Under the pieces are notes generated by a model, which saw only the letters and a list, made by a program, of their open reading frames with translations, did not search any database and had not been told where the DNA came from. Shown piece by piece: positions 9,100-17,387 of a stretch of 32,514 nucleotides of DNA. The stretch spans positions 1-32,514 of the forward strand of contig JAGCTZ010000168.1 of assembly GCA_017963165.1 (NCBI GenBank), given 5' to 3'. Every line of letters starts with the position of its first letter. The stretch's first letter is position 1. The translations under genes were made by a program, and so were the position numbers. The stretch comes from Treponema sp. (GTDB taxonomy: Bacteria; Spirochaetota; Spirochaetia; Treponematales; Treponemataceae).

Positions 9100-9795
9100 T
9101 TATTCTGTTTTTGATTCAGCAATTTTTCTTGCCAGGTAAACAAATGGGGTGTCGAGCAAGCTTGTGATTATGTAAATTACATAGCAGGCACCTGTAATTG
9201 CAACAAGCTCTGCAAAGCTGTAGATGCCCCAGAAAGCACCAAAATTAAAAATCACAATATTCACAAACTGGCTGATAAGCGTAGAAAAGTTATTGCGGAA
9301 CCAGAGCATTTTTTTATGGTCACCGGTTTTCTTTTCTGTAAGATTCCACCAGGCGTGATAAAGCTGAACATCAATCCATTCAGAAATTGCATAGGCAATC
9401 AGGCTCGAAAGCAGCATGCGTGGAGTGTTTGTAAAAAGACCTTTTACAAAATCACTTGCCCAGTCGCTTTCGGCAGGAATGTAGTGAACCCACATGAATG
9501 ATAAAAGAATAAATGTAAGACTTGTAAAGAGGCCTGCAAGAACACCCTTTGTTGCTTCTTTTTTTCCGTAAACTTCACTAAGAATATCTGTTGCTAAAAA
9601 GGTTGCAGCAAAAAGTGTATTACCAAGAGTCTGGTCCATACCAAATGCATGCACAACTATTGTAACTTCAATGTTAGCAAAGACTGTTGCAATACCAACC
9701 CAGGCAAAAAGACCGCCTTTTCCAAAAACCTTAAGGAAGAGAATTGTTCCTCCAAAAGAAACCAAAAGTGTAATGATTAATAAAAGTTCATTCAT
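9100..9795 (-). CDS. VUT family (YhhQ-type) integral membrane transporter, probable queuosine precursor uptake
   Basis: A 231-residue protein with about six hydrophobic segments, matching the VUT/YhhQ family whose characterised members import queuosine precursors such as preQ0 or preQ1. Recognisable family stretches are ATFLATDILSEVYGKKEA, SEWIDVQLYHAWW and RNNFSTLISQFVN. The start is the ATG at 9795 with AGGAGG upstream. A longer frame to 9858 would take its first residues (LSLSKG) from a REP palindrome and is rejected. I looked for a preQ1 riboswitch in the leader and saw none. The substrate is inferred from the family only. Confidence 0.85.
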   Translation of the reverse strand: MNELLLIITLLVSFGGTILFLKVFGKGGLFAWVGIATVFANIEVTIVVHAFGMDQTLGNTLFAATFLATDILSEVYGKKEATKGVLAGLFTSLTFILLSFMWVHYIPAESDWASDFVKGLFTNTPRMLLSSLIAYAISEWIDVQLYHAWWNLTEKKTGDHKKMLWFRNNFSTLISQFVNIVIFNFGAFWGIYSFAELVAITGACYVIYIITSLLDTPFVYLARKIAESKTE

Positions 9796-9832
9796 AAAAA
9801 GCCTCCTTGTAATTGCAGGTATTTCCTTTTGG

Positions 9833-9854
9833 CCCTTCGACAAGCTCAGGGACC
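9833..9854. repeat. REP-like 22-bp palindromic repeat
   Basis: A copy of the dispersed element CCCTTCGACAAGCTCAGG followed by GACC, lying in the leader of the VUT gene. Other exact copies are at 677-698, 19158-19179 and 19605-19626, all in the same orientation. Diverged forms are at 28136-28159 and 28175-28198. Confidence 0.85.
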
Positions 9855-10004
9855 CCATCTAAAGGATTTCCAAACAATGACATATTAATGACAGGAAGTA
9901 AGAGTTGACCTGGTTTTGTTTAACGACAGGAAGGACTTCGAACTGTCTGTAGAATGAAACTACGACAATATAACAAGAATAAGAAAAATAATCAATTTAT
10001 AAGA
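9855..10004. other. Intergenic leader region upstream of the VUT gene
   Basis: No gene or RNA structure was recognised. It contains two copies of the decamer GACAGGAAGK-like core (GACAGGAAGT near 9891 and GACAGGAAGG near 9925). Their significance is unknown. Confidence 0.4.
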
Positions 10005-11945
10005 TTAATTTTGAATATCCAGCTGGTACATTCCAATTTTAACTTTTTCGTAAAGTTCCTGGACTGGCATTGGGCGACCGAACAAATAACCTTGAATCTG
10101 CTCGCAGCCATTTTCTTTAAGGAACTGGTAGGCTTCTTCTGTTTCTACACCTTCGGTAAGTGTACTCATATTAAGTTCCTTTGCCATAGAGATAATGTTT
10201 TTTAAGATGAGGCGAGCCTTTTTATTTCCGGAAAAACCTGTAAGGAATTTCATATCTATTTTCATCATATCAAAATCATATTCTTTAAGAACGTTCAGAC
10301 CCGAATAACCGGCACCAAAATCATCAAGCCAAAGTGCATAACCATTCTTACGGAACTCTTTAAGAATTGCCTTTAATTTTTCATCATCTTCGGAAAGAGC
10401 ACTTTCGGTAACTTCAATGTGAATTAATTTTTTGTCAACATGATATTTTTGCAGGCAGGCTTCGACATCAGCTGCAAGATTAATTGAATCAAAATCTCTG
10501 CGCGAAAAGTTTAACGAAACAGGAATAAGCGGAAGATTGCGTTCAATTATATGAACAAAATGCTGACACACTTTTTCTACAACAAACAAATCAAGTTTAT
10601 AAATCTGATAGTATTCTTCGAGTGTCTGAATAAAATCTGCAGGAGACAAGAATCCATACTTTGGATCTTCCCAACGGGCAAGTGCCTCCAGACCACAAAG
10701 CTTTCCATTTTTTGCATTTATAACAGGCTGATAGAAAACCTTGATATATTCATTTTTAATGGCGTCATCAATATTATTTATAATGTACTGCTTCTTCTGA
10801 AAATTATTTGCCATAGAATTATCATATTCACAGTAATCATGATTATAACGCTTCTTAATTGTATAGCAGGCATAACGCGCATGATCGCAGGCTATAAGCG
10901 GAAGGCATTCACGATTTTCCGGCCGATAGCTTTCAGCCTTAAGTCCAAGCTTTACATCATATTTAGTACCATGCAAATATCGGCGTAAAGTATTAAGCTT
11001 TTCTTCGACAGCTTCATTTTTAGTAAGAATAACAAAATTGTCGTTTGAAAAATGTGCAACAATCGAATCTTTGAAAACCTGATTTATCATATCAGCAAAG
11101 TTTCTAAGAAAAGTGTTTCCTTCCCAGAAACCAAATTTTTCGTTTAGTATTTTAAAGTTTTCTATATCAAGGAAAAGGAAAATCAGATTATTAATATCGA
11201 CTTCTTTATTATGCATAAGTTCCAGAGCCTGACTGCGGAAATAATGCATATTTGCAATTCCTGTTACCTCATCACTAATCGAAAGCTTTAGAAGGATTCC
11301 CTGAGTATGCTCAAGCTTTTCATCCTTTTCAGATTCCTTGTACTTCTGATGATAAGCATTAATTGCACTCATCAAAATAGAAATGAATACTATTGAAAGA
11401 TTTACTTTTGTTGCATACGTAGCCGGCTGTATTTTATTACAAAGAACAAAGAAAAGTGTATACGAAGAACCAAGCAGCAGAATCGAATAAACAGGACGCC
11501 AGACAACAAAACAAAAAACAAAAATTGTCATTGTCATAAGCGTTATAAACTGTTCGCCTTTTTGATAATCAAGGAATGAAATATAAATACCAAAAGCAAG
11601 TGCAACTATTGCAAACAGAAATTTTAAAATTTCCCAGAGATGACGATTTGATGAAAGCTTTTTAATATGTCTGACAGAATAAATAAAAAGTGCAAGTGCT
11701 GCAATTAATAAAACTGAAAAACAACTGATATGAATTATGAACCACTTTGGATCTCGTTTTGTTTCTTCAAAAAATTGTCGGAAAATTGTATTAGCAATCA
11801 TGAATACTTCAAGAATGATAATAACCGAAGAAACGTAAATACCCGATTTTATATTCGACTTATCAAAGTAGGTGTTTATATAATCAGAATGTTTTGTGAG
11901 TCCCAGAAATTGTCTAACCCTTTCAAGCAGTTTTTTAAGTTTCAT
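10005..11945 (-). CDS. Membrane EAL-domain c-di-GMP phosphodiesterase with degenerate GGDEF
   Basis: A 646-residue signalling protein. The first 200 residues hold about six membrane segments. Next comes a GGDEF-like domain in which the active-site loop reads SNDNF (near residue 300), so diguanylate cyclase activity is not expected. The C-terminal EAL domain is complete: YQPVINAKNGKLCGLEALAR, the substrate-binding N in SLNFSRRDF, IEVTES, LDDFGAGYSGL, MKIDMKF, TEGVET and QIQGYLFGRPMP. It should therefore cleave c-di-GMP, with the GGDEF remnant perhaps sensing GTP. I prefer the ATG at 11945; no ribosome site precedes it, but a TATAAT box ends six bases upstream, which points to a leaderless message. 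An alternative ATG at about 11991 also lacks a ribosome site. Confidence 0.9.
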   Translation of the reverse strand: MKLKKLLERVRQFLGLTKHSDYINTYFDKSNIKSGIYVSSVIIILEVFMIANTIFRQFFEETKRDPKWFIIHISCFSVLLIAALALFIYSVRHIKKLSSNRHLWEILKFLFAIVALAFGIYISFLDYQKGEQFITLMTMTIFVFCFVVWRPVYSILLLGSSYTLFFVLCNKIQPATYATKVNLSIVFISILMSAINAYHQKYKESEKDEKLEHTQGILLKLSISDEVTGIANMHYFRSQALELMHNKEVDINNLIFLFLDIENFKILNEKFGFWEGNTFLRNFADMINQVFKDSIVAHFSNDNFVILTKNEAVEEKLNTLRRYLHGTKYDVKLGLKAESYRPENRECLPLIACDHARYACYTIKKRYNHDYCEYDNSMANNFQKKQYIINNIDDAIKNEYIKVFYQPVINAKNGKLCGLEALARWEDPKYGFLSPADFIQTLEEYYQIYKLDLFVVEKVCQHFVHIIERNLPLIPVSLNFSRRDFDSINLAADVEACLQKYHVDKKLIHIEVTESALSEDDEKLKAILKEFRKNGYALWLDDFGAGYSGLNVLKEYDFDMMKIDMKFLTGFSGNKKARLILKNIISMAKELNMSTLTEGVETEEAYQFLKENGCEQIQGYLFGRPMPVQELYEKVKIGMYQLDIQN

Positions 11946-11951
11946 ATTTAT

Positions 11952-11980
11952 ATTATATAGCGGTTTTGTGAAAATAGAAA
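11952..11980 (-). promoter_or_regulatory. Possible -10 box of a leaderless EAL transcript
   Basis: On the minus strand TATAAT (11952-11957) ends six bases before the chosen ATG. A poor -35 match, TTTCTA, lies 17 bases further upstream. If used, transcription would start at or very near the start codon. Confidence 0.4.
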
Positions 11981-12046
11981 ACTTTTTTTTCATAGTACTG
12001 CAGGCGGTCAAAAAAAATCTCACATATTTTCTATTTTTAAATTTTC

Positions 12047-12055
12047 TGATATAAT
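12047..12055 (+). promoter_or_regulatory. Extended -10 promoter of prfA
   Basis: TGATATAAT at 12047-12055 is a perfect extended -10 (TGnTATAAT), ending nine bases before the prfA ATG. No ribosome site fits in between, so the message is probably leaderless or nearly so. No clear -35 box was found. The same TGATATAAT sits eight bases before the small gene at 29819. Confidence 0.6.
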
Positions 12056-12064
12056 TTTTCCGTT

Positions 12065-13159
12065 ATGGATTTGATTAAGAAACTTGATGAATGCGAAGCA
12101 CGTTTTAAGGTCGTTTCAGACCTGGTTATGGATCCGAACCTTGTAAAGGATGCAAAAAAATACAAGGACACAATGCGTGAACACGGATACCTTACCGAAT
12201 TATGTGCACTTTATGATGAATACAAGAAAATTCTCTCTGGCATTCAGGATGCAAAAGAAATTATTACAAACGAAGATGATGTCGAAATGCGCGAAATGGC
12301 ACGCGAAGAGTTAAAGGAACTTGAAGAACGTCAACCAAAACTTGAAGAAGAAATAAAGCTCAAGCTTGTACCACCAGATCCTCTTGATGAAAAAAATATT
12401 ATTCTCGAAATCCGTTCTGCCGCAGGAGGTGACGAAGCCTCTCTTTTCGTTCGCGATCTTTGGGAAATGTACACTCACCTTGCAGACCGCAAAGGCTGGA
12501 AGACAGAAACAATGGAAGCTCAGGAAACAGAAGTTGGCGGCTTTAATAAAATCGTTACTTCAATTTCCGGAAAATTTGTTTATGGTACCCTGCGCTGGGA
12601 ATCTGGAGTTCATCGCGTTCAGCGTGTTCCACAGACAGAATCTCAGGGACGACTTCAGACCTCTACTGCTACAGTTGCCGTTTTACCGGAAGCAGAAGAA
12701 ACAGAAATTGAAATTAAACCAGGTGATGTACGTATTGATGTAATGCGTGCCGGCGGTCCTGGTGGTCAGTGTGTAAATACAACGGACTCTGCAGTTCGTC
12801 TTACTCATATTCCAACAGGACTTGTTGTAATTCAGCAGGATGAAAAATCGCAGATAAAGAATAAGGAAAAAGCCTTTCGAGTTTTGCGAGCCCGCTTGTT
12901 TGATCTTGAAGAAAGCAAAAAACAGGAAGAGCGAGCTGCAGCCCGAAGCAGCATGGTTGGTTCCGGTGCCCGTTCAGAAAAAATCCGTACTTATAACTTC
13001 CCGCAGGATCGCGTTACCGACCACCGTATAAACTACAGTGCCCACAATCTTCCTTCGTTCATGATGGGCGAAATGGATGATATGTTAGATGCACTTAACG
13101 TTTACGCAAAAGAAGAACAACTTGCTGCCGATGTAACAGCATTGGAGAGCAATGCATAA
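12065..13159 (+). CDS. prfA: Peptide chain release factor 1
   Basis: Recognises UAA and UAG on the ribosome and releases the finished peptide. The 364-residue length is right for RF1. The catalytic GGQ is in MRAGGPGGQCVNTTDSAVR near residue 235. The stop-codon-reading tripeptide follows the P-x-T rule of RF1 but reads PQT (RVPQTESQGR) where PAT or PVT is common. The N-terminal helical domain and the C-terminal YNFPQDRVTDHR are as expected. prmC, which methylates the GGQ glutamine, follows 63 bases later, the classic pairing. There is no Shine-Dalgarno sequence (see the promoter entry). Confidence 0.97.
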   Translation: MDLIKKLDECEARFKVVSDLVMDPNLVKDAKKYKDTMREHGYLTELCALYDEYKKILSGIQDAKEIITNEDDVEMREMAREELKELEERQPKLEEEIKLKLVPPDPLDEKNIILEIRSAAGGDEASLFVRDLWEMYTHLADRKGWKTETMEAQETEVGGFNKIVTSISGKFVYGTLRWESGVHRVQRVPQTESQGRLQTSTATVAVLPEAEETEIEIKPGDVRIDVMRAGGPGGQCVNTTDSAVRLTHIPTGLVVIQQDEKSQIKNKEKAFRVLRARLFDLEESKKQEERAAARSSMVGSGARSEKIRTYNFPQDRVTDHRINYSAHNLPSFMMGEMDDMLDALNVYAKEEQLAADVTALESNA

Positions 13160-13167
13160 AAGATAAC

Positions 13168-13207
13168 GTCATTGCGAGCGTAAATTACAGCGCTCTCTTG
13201 CAATGAC
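13168..13207. repeat. Inverted repeat of the GTCATTGCGAG family between prfA and prmC
   Basis: GTCATTGCGAGCG (13168-13180) pairs with CGCTC, a 4-base bulge and GCAATGAC (13191-13207) around a 10-base loop. GTCATTGCGAG is a palindromic repeat type I recall from many bacterial genomes, and a fragment also occurs near 29785. It has no T-run, so it is not a standard terminator and should still allow prfA-prmC read-through. Confidence 0.75.
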
Positions 13208-13222
13208 AAAAGGAGAGACTTT

Positions 13223-14158
13223 ATGGAAAACTACACAATAAGAACTTTCAAGGCTTTCGCAAAAAAACAACTTGAAAAAGTTTCATCTACACCAGAGCTT
13301 GATATAGATGTTCTGTTGCAGCATGCAATGCATTATGACAAAACTCAACTGCTGCTTTTTTCTGATAATCATATTCCTGACAGCCAGTTGGAGTGGCTTT
13401 ATAACGCCATTGAAAAACGAAACAATGGTCTGCCTGTTGCCTATATAACAGGTCACAAAGAATTCTACGGATTTGATTTTCTTGTAACACCTCAGGTTCT
13501 TATTCCAAAGCCAGACACAGAAATCCTTGTAGAACGAGCCCTTGAGATTATTCTTGAAAAAATGGAAGACAGCTCGAATACAGAGCCTCTTACAATCTGC
13601 GACATGTGTACAGGCAGTGGCTGTATTGGTCTTTCCGTTATGAAAACTCTTTATGCTATTGATAAGATTCCTGTAGAAAAACTGCCACAAATTACAATGG
13701 TAGATATAAGCTCTCACGCGCTTGAAGTTGCAAAAAAGAATGCAGCACGACTTTTACCAGAACAGGAAATAATTAAGAAATTTACTTTTGTTCAATCAAA
13801 TCTTTTTAATAGCATCGAAGATAAATTTGATCTTATTCTTTCAAACCCTCCTTATGTTCCAAGCAGTATGGTTGACGAGCTTTTGGCAGATGGTCGCGGT
13901 GAACCAAGACTTGCTCTTGATGGTGACATGATAATTGAGTCTCTTGAAGGAGATGAATTCAATACAGACGGAACAAGTATCATAAAACAGCTCATTATAC
14001 AGGCTTGCGAACATCTTACATTTAACGCTACAATTCTAATGGAGACCGGTGAATACAATGCACTTAAGACTGCAGAGTTTGCCCAGCTCCAGGGATTCTC
14101 CACACAGATTCATACAGATCTGGCAGGGGAATATCGAAATGTTGAATTAACAAAATAG
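13223..14158 (+). CDS. prmC: Release factor glutamine N5-methyltransferase
   Basis: Methylates the glutamine of the GGQ motif in RF1 and RF2 using S-adenosylmethionine. Class I methyltransferase motifs: ICDMCTGSGCIGLS for cofactor binding (the usual DxGTGSG here reads DMCTGSG), VDISSHALEVAKKNA, and the substrate-glutamine motif NPPYVPSSM. The PrmC N-terminal helical domain leads into YITGHKEFYGFDFLVTPQVL. Length 311 is slightly above the typical 280. The start has AAAGGAGAG upstream. It is transcribed with prfA. Confidence 0.95.
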   Translation: MENYTIRTFKAFAKKQLEKVSSTPELDIDVLLQHAMHYDKTQLLLFSDNHIPDSQLEWLYNAIEKRNNGLPVAYITGHKEFYGFDFLVTPQVLIPKPDTEILVERALEIILEKMEDSSNTEPLTICDMCTGSGCIGLSVMKTLYAIDKIPVEKLPQITMVDISSHALEVAKKNAARLLPEQEIIKKFTFVQSNLFNSIEDKFDLILSNPPYVPSSMVDELLADGRGEPRLALDGDMIIESLEGDEFNTDGTSIIKQLIIQACEHLTFNATILMETGEYNALKTAEFAQLQGFSTQIHTDLAGEYRNVELTK

Positions 14159-14170
14159 GGATTGAAACAG

Positions 14171-14197
14171 GAGCCCCCTTAGACAGACAAAGGGCTC
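14171..14197. repeat. Short hairpin upstream of rel
   Basis: GAGCCC (14171-14176) pairs with GGGCTC (14192-14197), with flanking CCTT/AAGG able to extend the stem. It lies between prmC and rel, and no good ribosome site follows it. It may affect rel expression; there is no T-run. Confidence 0.5.
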
Positions 14198-14215
14198 GCT
14201 GAACAATGACATCGC

Positions 14216-16027
14216 ATGAGTGGAAAGGAAATATTTACATCCACAGATTCTCACGAGCTATTGCTGCAATTTTTTGCGGCGCATGATTATTTTACAGAAG
14301 AAGAAAAACCCGAAATCACAAAAGCCTGGGAACTGCTTGTAGAAAATACAAAAGAAATCACCCGAACAAATGGCGAGCCTTATTATGTTCATCCGCTTAG
14401 AGTTGCAGATATTCTGTCGCAGAATAAACTTGACTGCCCTACAATTATTTCGGCACTGCTTCATTCAATAAATCAGTATGGAGTTACTACTGAGCAGGTT
14501 CGCAGCCTTTTTGGTGATATGGTTGCAAACATTACAGATACAACAAACAAGATTTTAAATATCCCGATTAATACAAAAACGCTTCACCAGTCAGATGCAA
14601 TCAGAAAGATGTTTTTTGCGATGTCTGATGATGTGCGTATTATTTTTATTTCGCTTGCCGACAGACTGGATAGGATGCGCAACATTAACAACATCCGCCA
14701 CGAGTATCAGAAAGTGATTGCAGAAGCAGCTATTGCAGTATGGGCACCGCTTGCAGAACGAATGGGAATGCAGAAGGAAAAAAATGAGTTTGAAGATTTG
14801 AGCCTTAAATATACAAATCCAGATGCATACCTGCAGATAAAATCTATTGTTAGTCAGTCTTCAGAAGAACAGGCAGAATATCTTGGCAAAGCAACTCAGG
14901 CAATTTTAAAAGCAACACAAAAGGTTGGACTCACTGTTACAATTCAAAGCCGAGCCAAGCATTTTTATTCGATTTACCAGAAGATGCGAAAACGCAATAA
15001 AGAAGCAAGTGAATTGTACGATTTGCTGGCTCTTAGAATTTTGTGTCAGACTCCTGCTGAATGTTATGCGCTTATTGGAATTGTTCACAGCCTTTGGAAG
15101 CCGCTTGATGGTCGTTTTAAAGATTACATCGCCATGCCAAAATCAAACGGTTATCAGTCGCTGCATACAACTGTAATGTGCGGAGGAAAACCTCTTGAAA
15201 TTCAAATTCGTACTGTAGAAATGCACAACATGGCAGAACACGGAATTGCATCACACTGGCTGTACAAAAAGGGCTCGAACAAAGACCTGGTTGAAGAAGA
15301 CAAGCTTGATATTATTAACAGGCTTCAGGCGCTCAAACAGGCATCATTATCCGATGACAAGAGTTTTTCGGAACTCAAGGATGAACTGCTTGGAGACGAA
15401 ATTTATGTATTTACGCCAAAGGGTGATGTAAAACGCTTGCGTGCAGGCGCAACTGCAATAGATTTTGCTTATGCCATTCACTCTGATATTGGTGAAAAAA
15501 TTGTAGGTGCTAAAGCAGATGGAAAAATTATTCCACTGAACCGCGCGCTTAAAAATACACAGATAATTGAAATTATCACAAACCCTCAGGCACATCCAAC
15601 CGAAGCACAGCTTAAGATTGTAAAAACGACAAAGGCACACCAGAAGATTCACTCCTGGCTCATGGCAAATGATCCTACATTCAGTGAAAGAATCAACGCT
15701 GCAACAACAACGACGACAACAACAAACGCTGGCTCTGGGGCTGGTTCAGGCTCCGACACCGCCACTCAGGAACCACAGAAAAAACGCCGCCCAAAAAGAG
15801 GCATTCCACCGGTCACAATTTCTTACCCGGATAAAAAAGTCCTTGTTCAGGGCGAAAAAAATGTTCTCTACAATCTGGCACAATGCTGCCACCCGCACTA
15901 CCCCGACCTTATTATGGGCTATGTTACAAGAACAAAAGGCGTTTCAGTACACAGGGCAGACTGTATAATTTACCAGAGAATTCCTAATAAAGATGAAAGA
16001 AGTGTGCAGGTAGAGTGGGAAAAATAG
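14216..16027 (+). CDS. rel: RelA/SpoT homologue: (p)ppGpp synthetase with degenerate hydrolase site and no ACT domain
   Basis: Stringent-response enzyme making (p)ppGpp from ATP and GTP or GDP. The N-terminal HD fold keeps YYVHPLRVADIL, but the catalytic HDxxED reads HSINQY (residues 83-88) and the later ADRLHNM reads ADRLDRM. Hydrolase activity is therefore very unlikely. The synthetase looks intact: RAKHFYSIYQKM, YDLLALRIL, RFKDYIAMPKSNGYQSLHTT (RxKD, as in SpoT/Rel rather than RelA) and EIQIRTVEMHNMAEHGIASHW. A TGS domain spans about 394-455. A Thr/Gly/Ser-rich linker (near 495-525, with seven threonines in a row) precedes the conserved cysteine domain (LAQCCHPHYPDL). The protein ends there without the ACT domain: 603 residues against roughly 720-740. 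The ribosome site is weak. Confidence 0.93.
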   Translation: MSGKEIFTSTDSHELLLQFFAAHDYFTEEEKPEITKAWELLVENTKEITRTNGEPYYVHPLRVADILSQNKLDCPTIISALLHSINQYGVTTEQVRSLFGDMVANITDTTNKILNIPINTKTLHQSDAIRKMFFAMSDDVRIIFISLADRLDRMRNINNIRHEYQKVIAEAAIAVWAPLAERMGMQKEKNEFEDLSLKYTNPDAYLQIKSIVSQSSEEQAEYLGKATQAILKATQKVGLTVTIQSRAKHFYSIYQKMRKRNKEASELYDLLALRILCQTPAECYALIGIVHSLWKPLDGRFKDYIAMPKSNGYQSLHTTVMCGGKPLEIQIRTVEMHNMAEHGIASHWLYKKGSNKDLVEEDKLDIINRLQALKQASLSDDKSFSELKDELLGDEIYVFTPKGDVKRLRAGATAIDFAYAIHSDIGEKIVGAKADGKIIPLNRALKNTQIIEIITNPQAHPTEAQLKIVKTTKAHQKIHSWLMANDPTFSERINAATTTTTTTNAGSGAGSGSDTATQEPQKKRRPKRGIPPVTISYPDKKVLVQGEKNVLYNLAQCCHPHYPDLIMGYVTRTKGVSVHRADCIIYQRIPNKDERSVQVEWEK

Positions 16028-16051
16028 ATTGCCGGGAAGCCCCCGACAATC
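16027..16051. terminator. Hairpin between convergent rel and SUMF1 gene
   Basis: GATTGCCGGG pairs with CCCGACAATC around a five-base loop, with one mismatch. It lies between two convergent stop codons. There is no long T-run, so it may act as an mRNA 3' end stabiliser rather than a strong intrinsic terminator. Confidence 0.5.
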
Positions 16052-16063
16052 ATGTAAGACTAT

Positions 16064-17227
16064 TTACCAGGCATTACGGACAAGGCGGAAGCCTATTGTA
16101 AAATAGATTGTGGTTGGAGTAGTCGCAGCCCGGTGACAAACTAAACATTGAGGTAGCCAGGTAGTATTCCAGGTTCCGCCACGATCAACACGATAGATAC
16201 CAGTAGGGCTTCCTATTGGATTTGTTACAACAACATTACCATTGTCGCCTTTTGTAACATCATTGTCTTTCAAGTCATAACACCACTCACAGACATTACC
16301 ACTCATGTCAAAAATGCCAAGGGCATTAAAATCTTTTAATCCAACCTGGTGCGTGCCATAGCCGGCTTTTCCTTTGGAAGGAGTTCCCCCTCCCGTTATT
16401 CCTGTCAAATTATTATAATAATACCAACCAACAGCATCTAAGCCTGTATTCGTCATAGAAGAATATATTGCATCTTCTGCATTTTCAGCTGTAGAAACCT
16501 TACCTGTTGGAGCACCACTAAAGAAATAATCCCAGTCTGGTTTTGAAGGATCTCCTCCACGTGCTGCAAATTCCCATTCAGCTTCTGTTGGGAGACGGTA
16601 TCCGTTGGCATTGGCTACAAGATCTACGGTTGCTCCTTTAATATGTCCTGTTTCAGCTTCTATAGTAGTAATTTTCATTGTATAAGCCTTTTTAAGCCCC
16701 ATTTTTTCACTCAAGACATTACAGAAATAAATTGCATCAAACCAGCCTATAGAATCTGCTGGACGATATTTTTGTGTTTCACCATCTACAAGAGGACAAT
16801 CTCCTGTCTCTTTACATGAAAAAGGCGCAGACGAAAGAGTATACTCTGTTCCGTCTATGACAACCTTCTGGTTTTTCATAACAGCCGTATATAATTCCTG
16901 CGTAACTTCATACTTACCCATTATATAAGGACTCAATTTTACAGTTCGTCCTGATCTAAACACTCCTTTATAAGAATCCTGTTCATTTTCATCAATAAAA
17001 GCAGGATCTTCACCTATAACAGTTGCCCCATTGTTACCTGTAACATAAACTTCTTCTGTCATGTCAAATTCTGTATCGCCAATCTTTATCTTGGCAAGTG
17101 CAGTTTCCCCAGCATTGAATTCTTTCCTGGCAGGTTCCTCTGGTTCCTCTTGCTTTGGCTCCTTTTCACAGGAAGCAAAAACAAACATAATTGCCAGTAA
17201 GCCTGATAGAATTTTCATTTTTTTCAT
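16064..17227 (-). CDS. SUMF1/formylglycine-generating-enzyme-like lipoprotein
   Basis: An exported lipoprotein of about 387 residues. The signal ends in lipobox FASC and a Glu/Pro-rich linker follows. The SUMF1 domain is clear: SPYIMGKYEVTQELYTAVM, GYRLPTEAEWEFAARGGDP, GIFDMSGNVCEWCYD, RVDRGGTWN and IGFRLVRNAW. In true formylglycine-generating enzymes a cysteine follows the RGGS stretch. Here that region reads RGGTWNTTWLPQCLVCHRAA, so the copper-binding pair is not in the standard place and sulfatase activation is doubtful. Related lipoproteins are common in spirochaetes with unknown function. The start chosen is the ATG at 17227, nine bases after AAGGAG; ATGs at 17236 and further upstream are too close to, or ahead of, that site. 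Confidence 0.87.
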   Translation of the reverse strand: MKKMKILSGLLAIMFVFASCEKEPKQEEPEEPARKEFNAGETALAKIKIGDTEFDMTEEVYVTGNNGATVIGEDPAFIDENEQDSYKGVFRSGRTVKLSPYIMGKYEVTQELYTAVMKNQKVVIDGTEYTLSSAPFSCKETGDCPLVDGETQKYRPADSIGWFDAIYFCNVLSEKMGLKKAYTMKITTIEAETGHIKGATVDLVANANGYRLPTEAEWEFAARGGDPSKPDWDYFFSGAPTGKVSTAENAEDAIYSSMTNTGLDAVGWYYYNNLTGITGGGTPSKGKAGYGTHQVGLKDFNALGIFDMSGNVCEWCYDLKDNDVTKGDNGNVVVTNPIGSPTGIYRVDRGGTWNTTWLPQCLVCHRAATTPTTIYFTIGFRLVRNAW

Positions 17228-17293
17228 TTTCTTCATCTCCTTATAATTCAATTTATAAGAAAATTATAACATGAATGTTTTATTTTGCACTAA

Positions 17294-17313
17294 ATATATA
17301 TATATATATATAT
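17294..17313. repeat. (AT)10 dinucleotide repeat upstream of the SUMF1 gene
   Basis: Ten uninterrupted AT units lie about 67-86 bases upstream of the SUMF1 lipoprotein start, just beyond a TATAAT-like box at about 17263. A tract of this type can change length by slippage, which could tune expression. Confidence 0.8.
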
Positions 17314-17387
17314 TGTACTTTAACATTTTTATACTATACACCAAAAAAAATAGAATTTAGGAAAAGGAACTAGAATATCTTGTGATG

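Noticed and set aside
9796..9858. Longer start for the VUT transporter
   Set aside because: Its first residues (LSLSKG) are translated REP sequence, and AGGAGG stands before the ATG at 9795.
9796..10004. preQ1 riboswitch before the VUT gene
   Set aside because: Expected from the family, but I could not find the H-type pseudoknot pattern; the leader is mostly a REP element.
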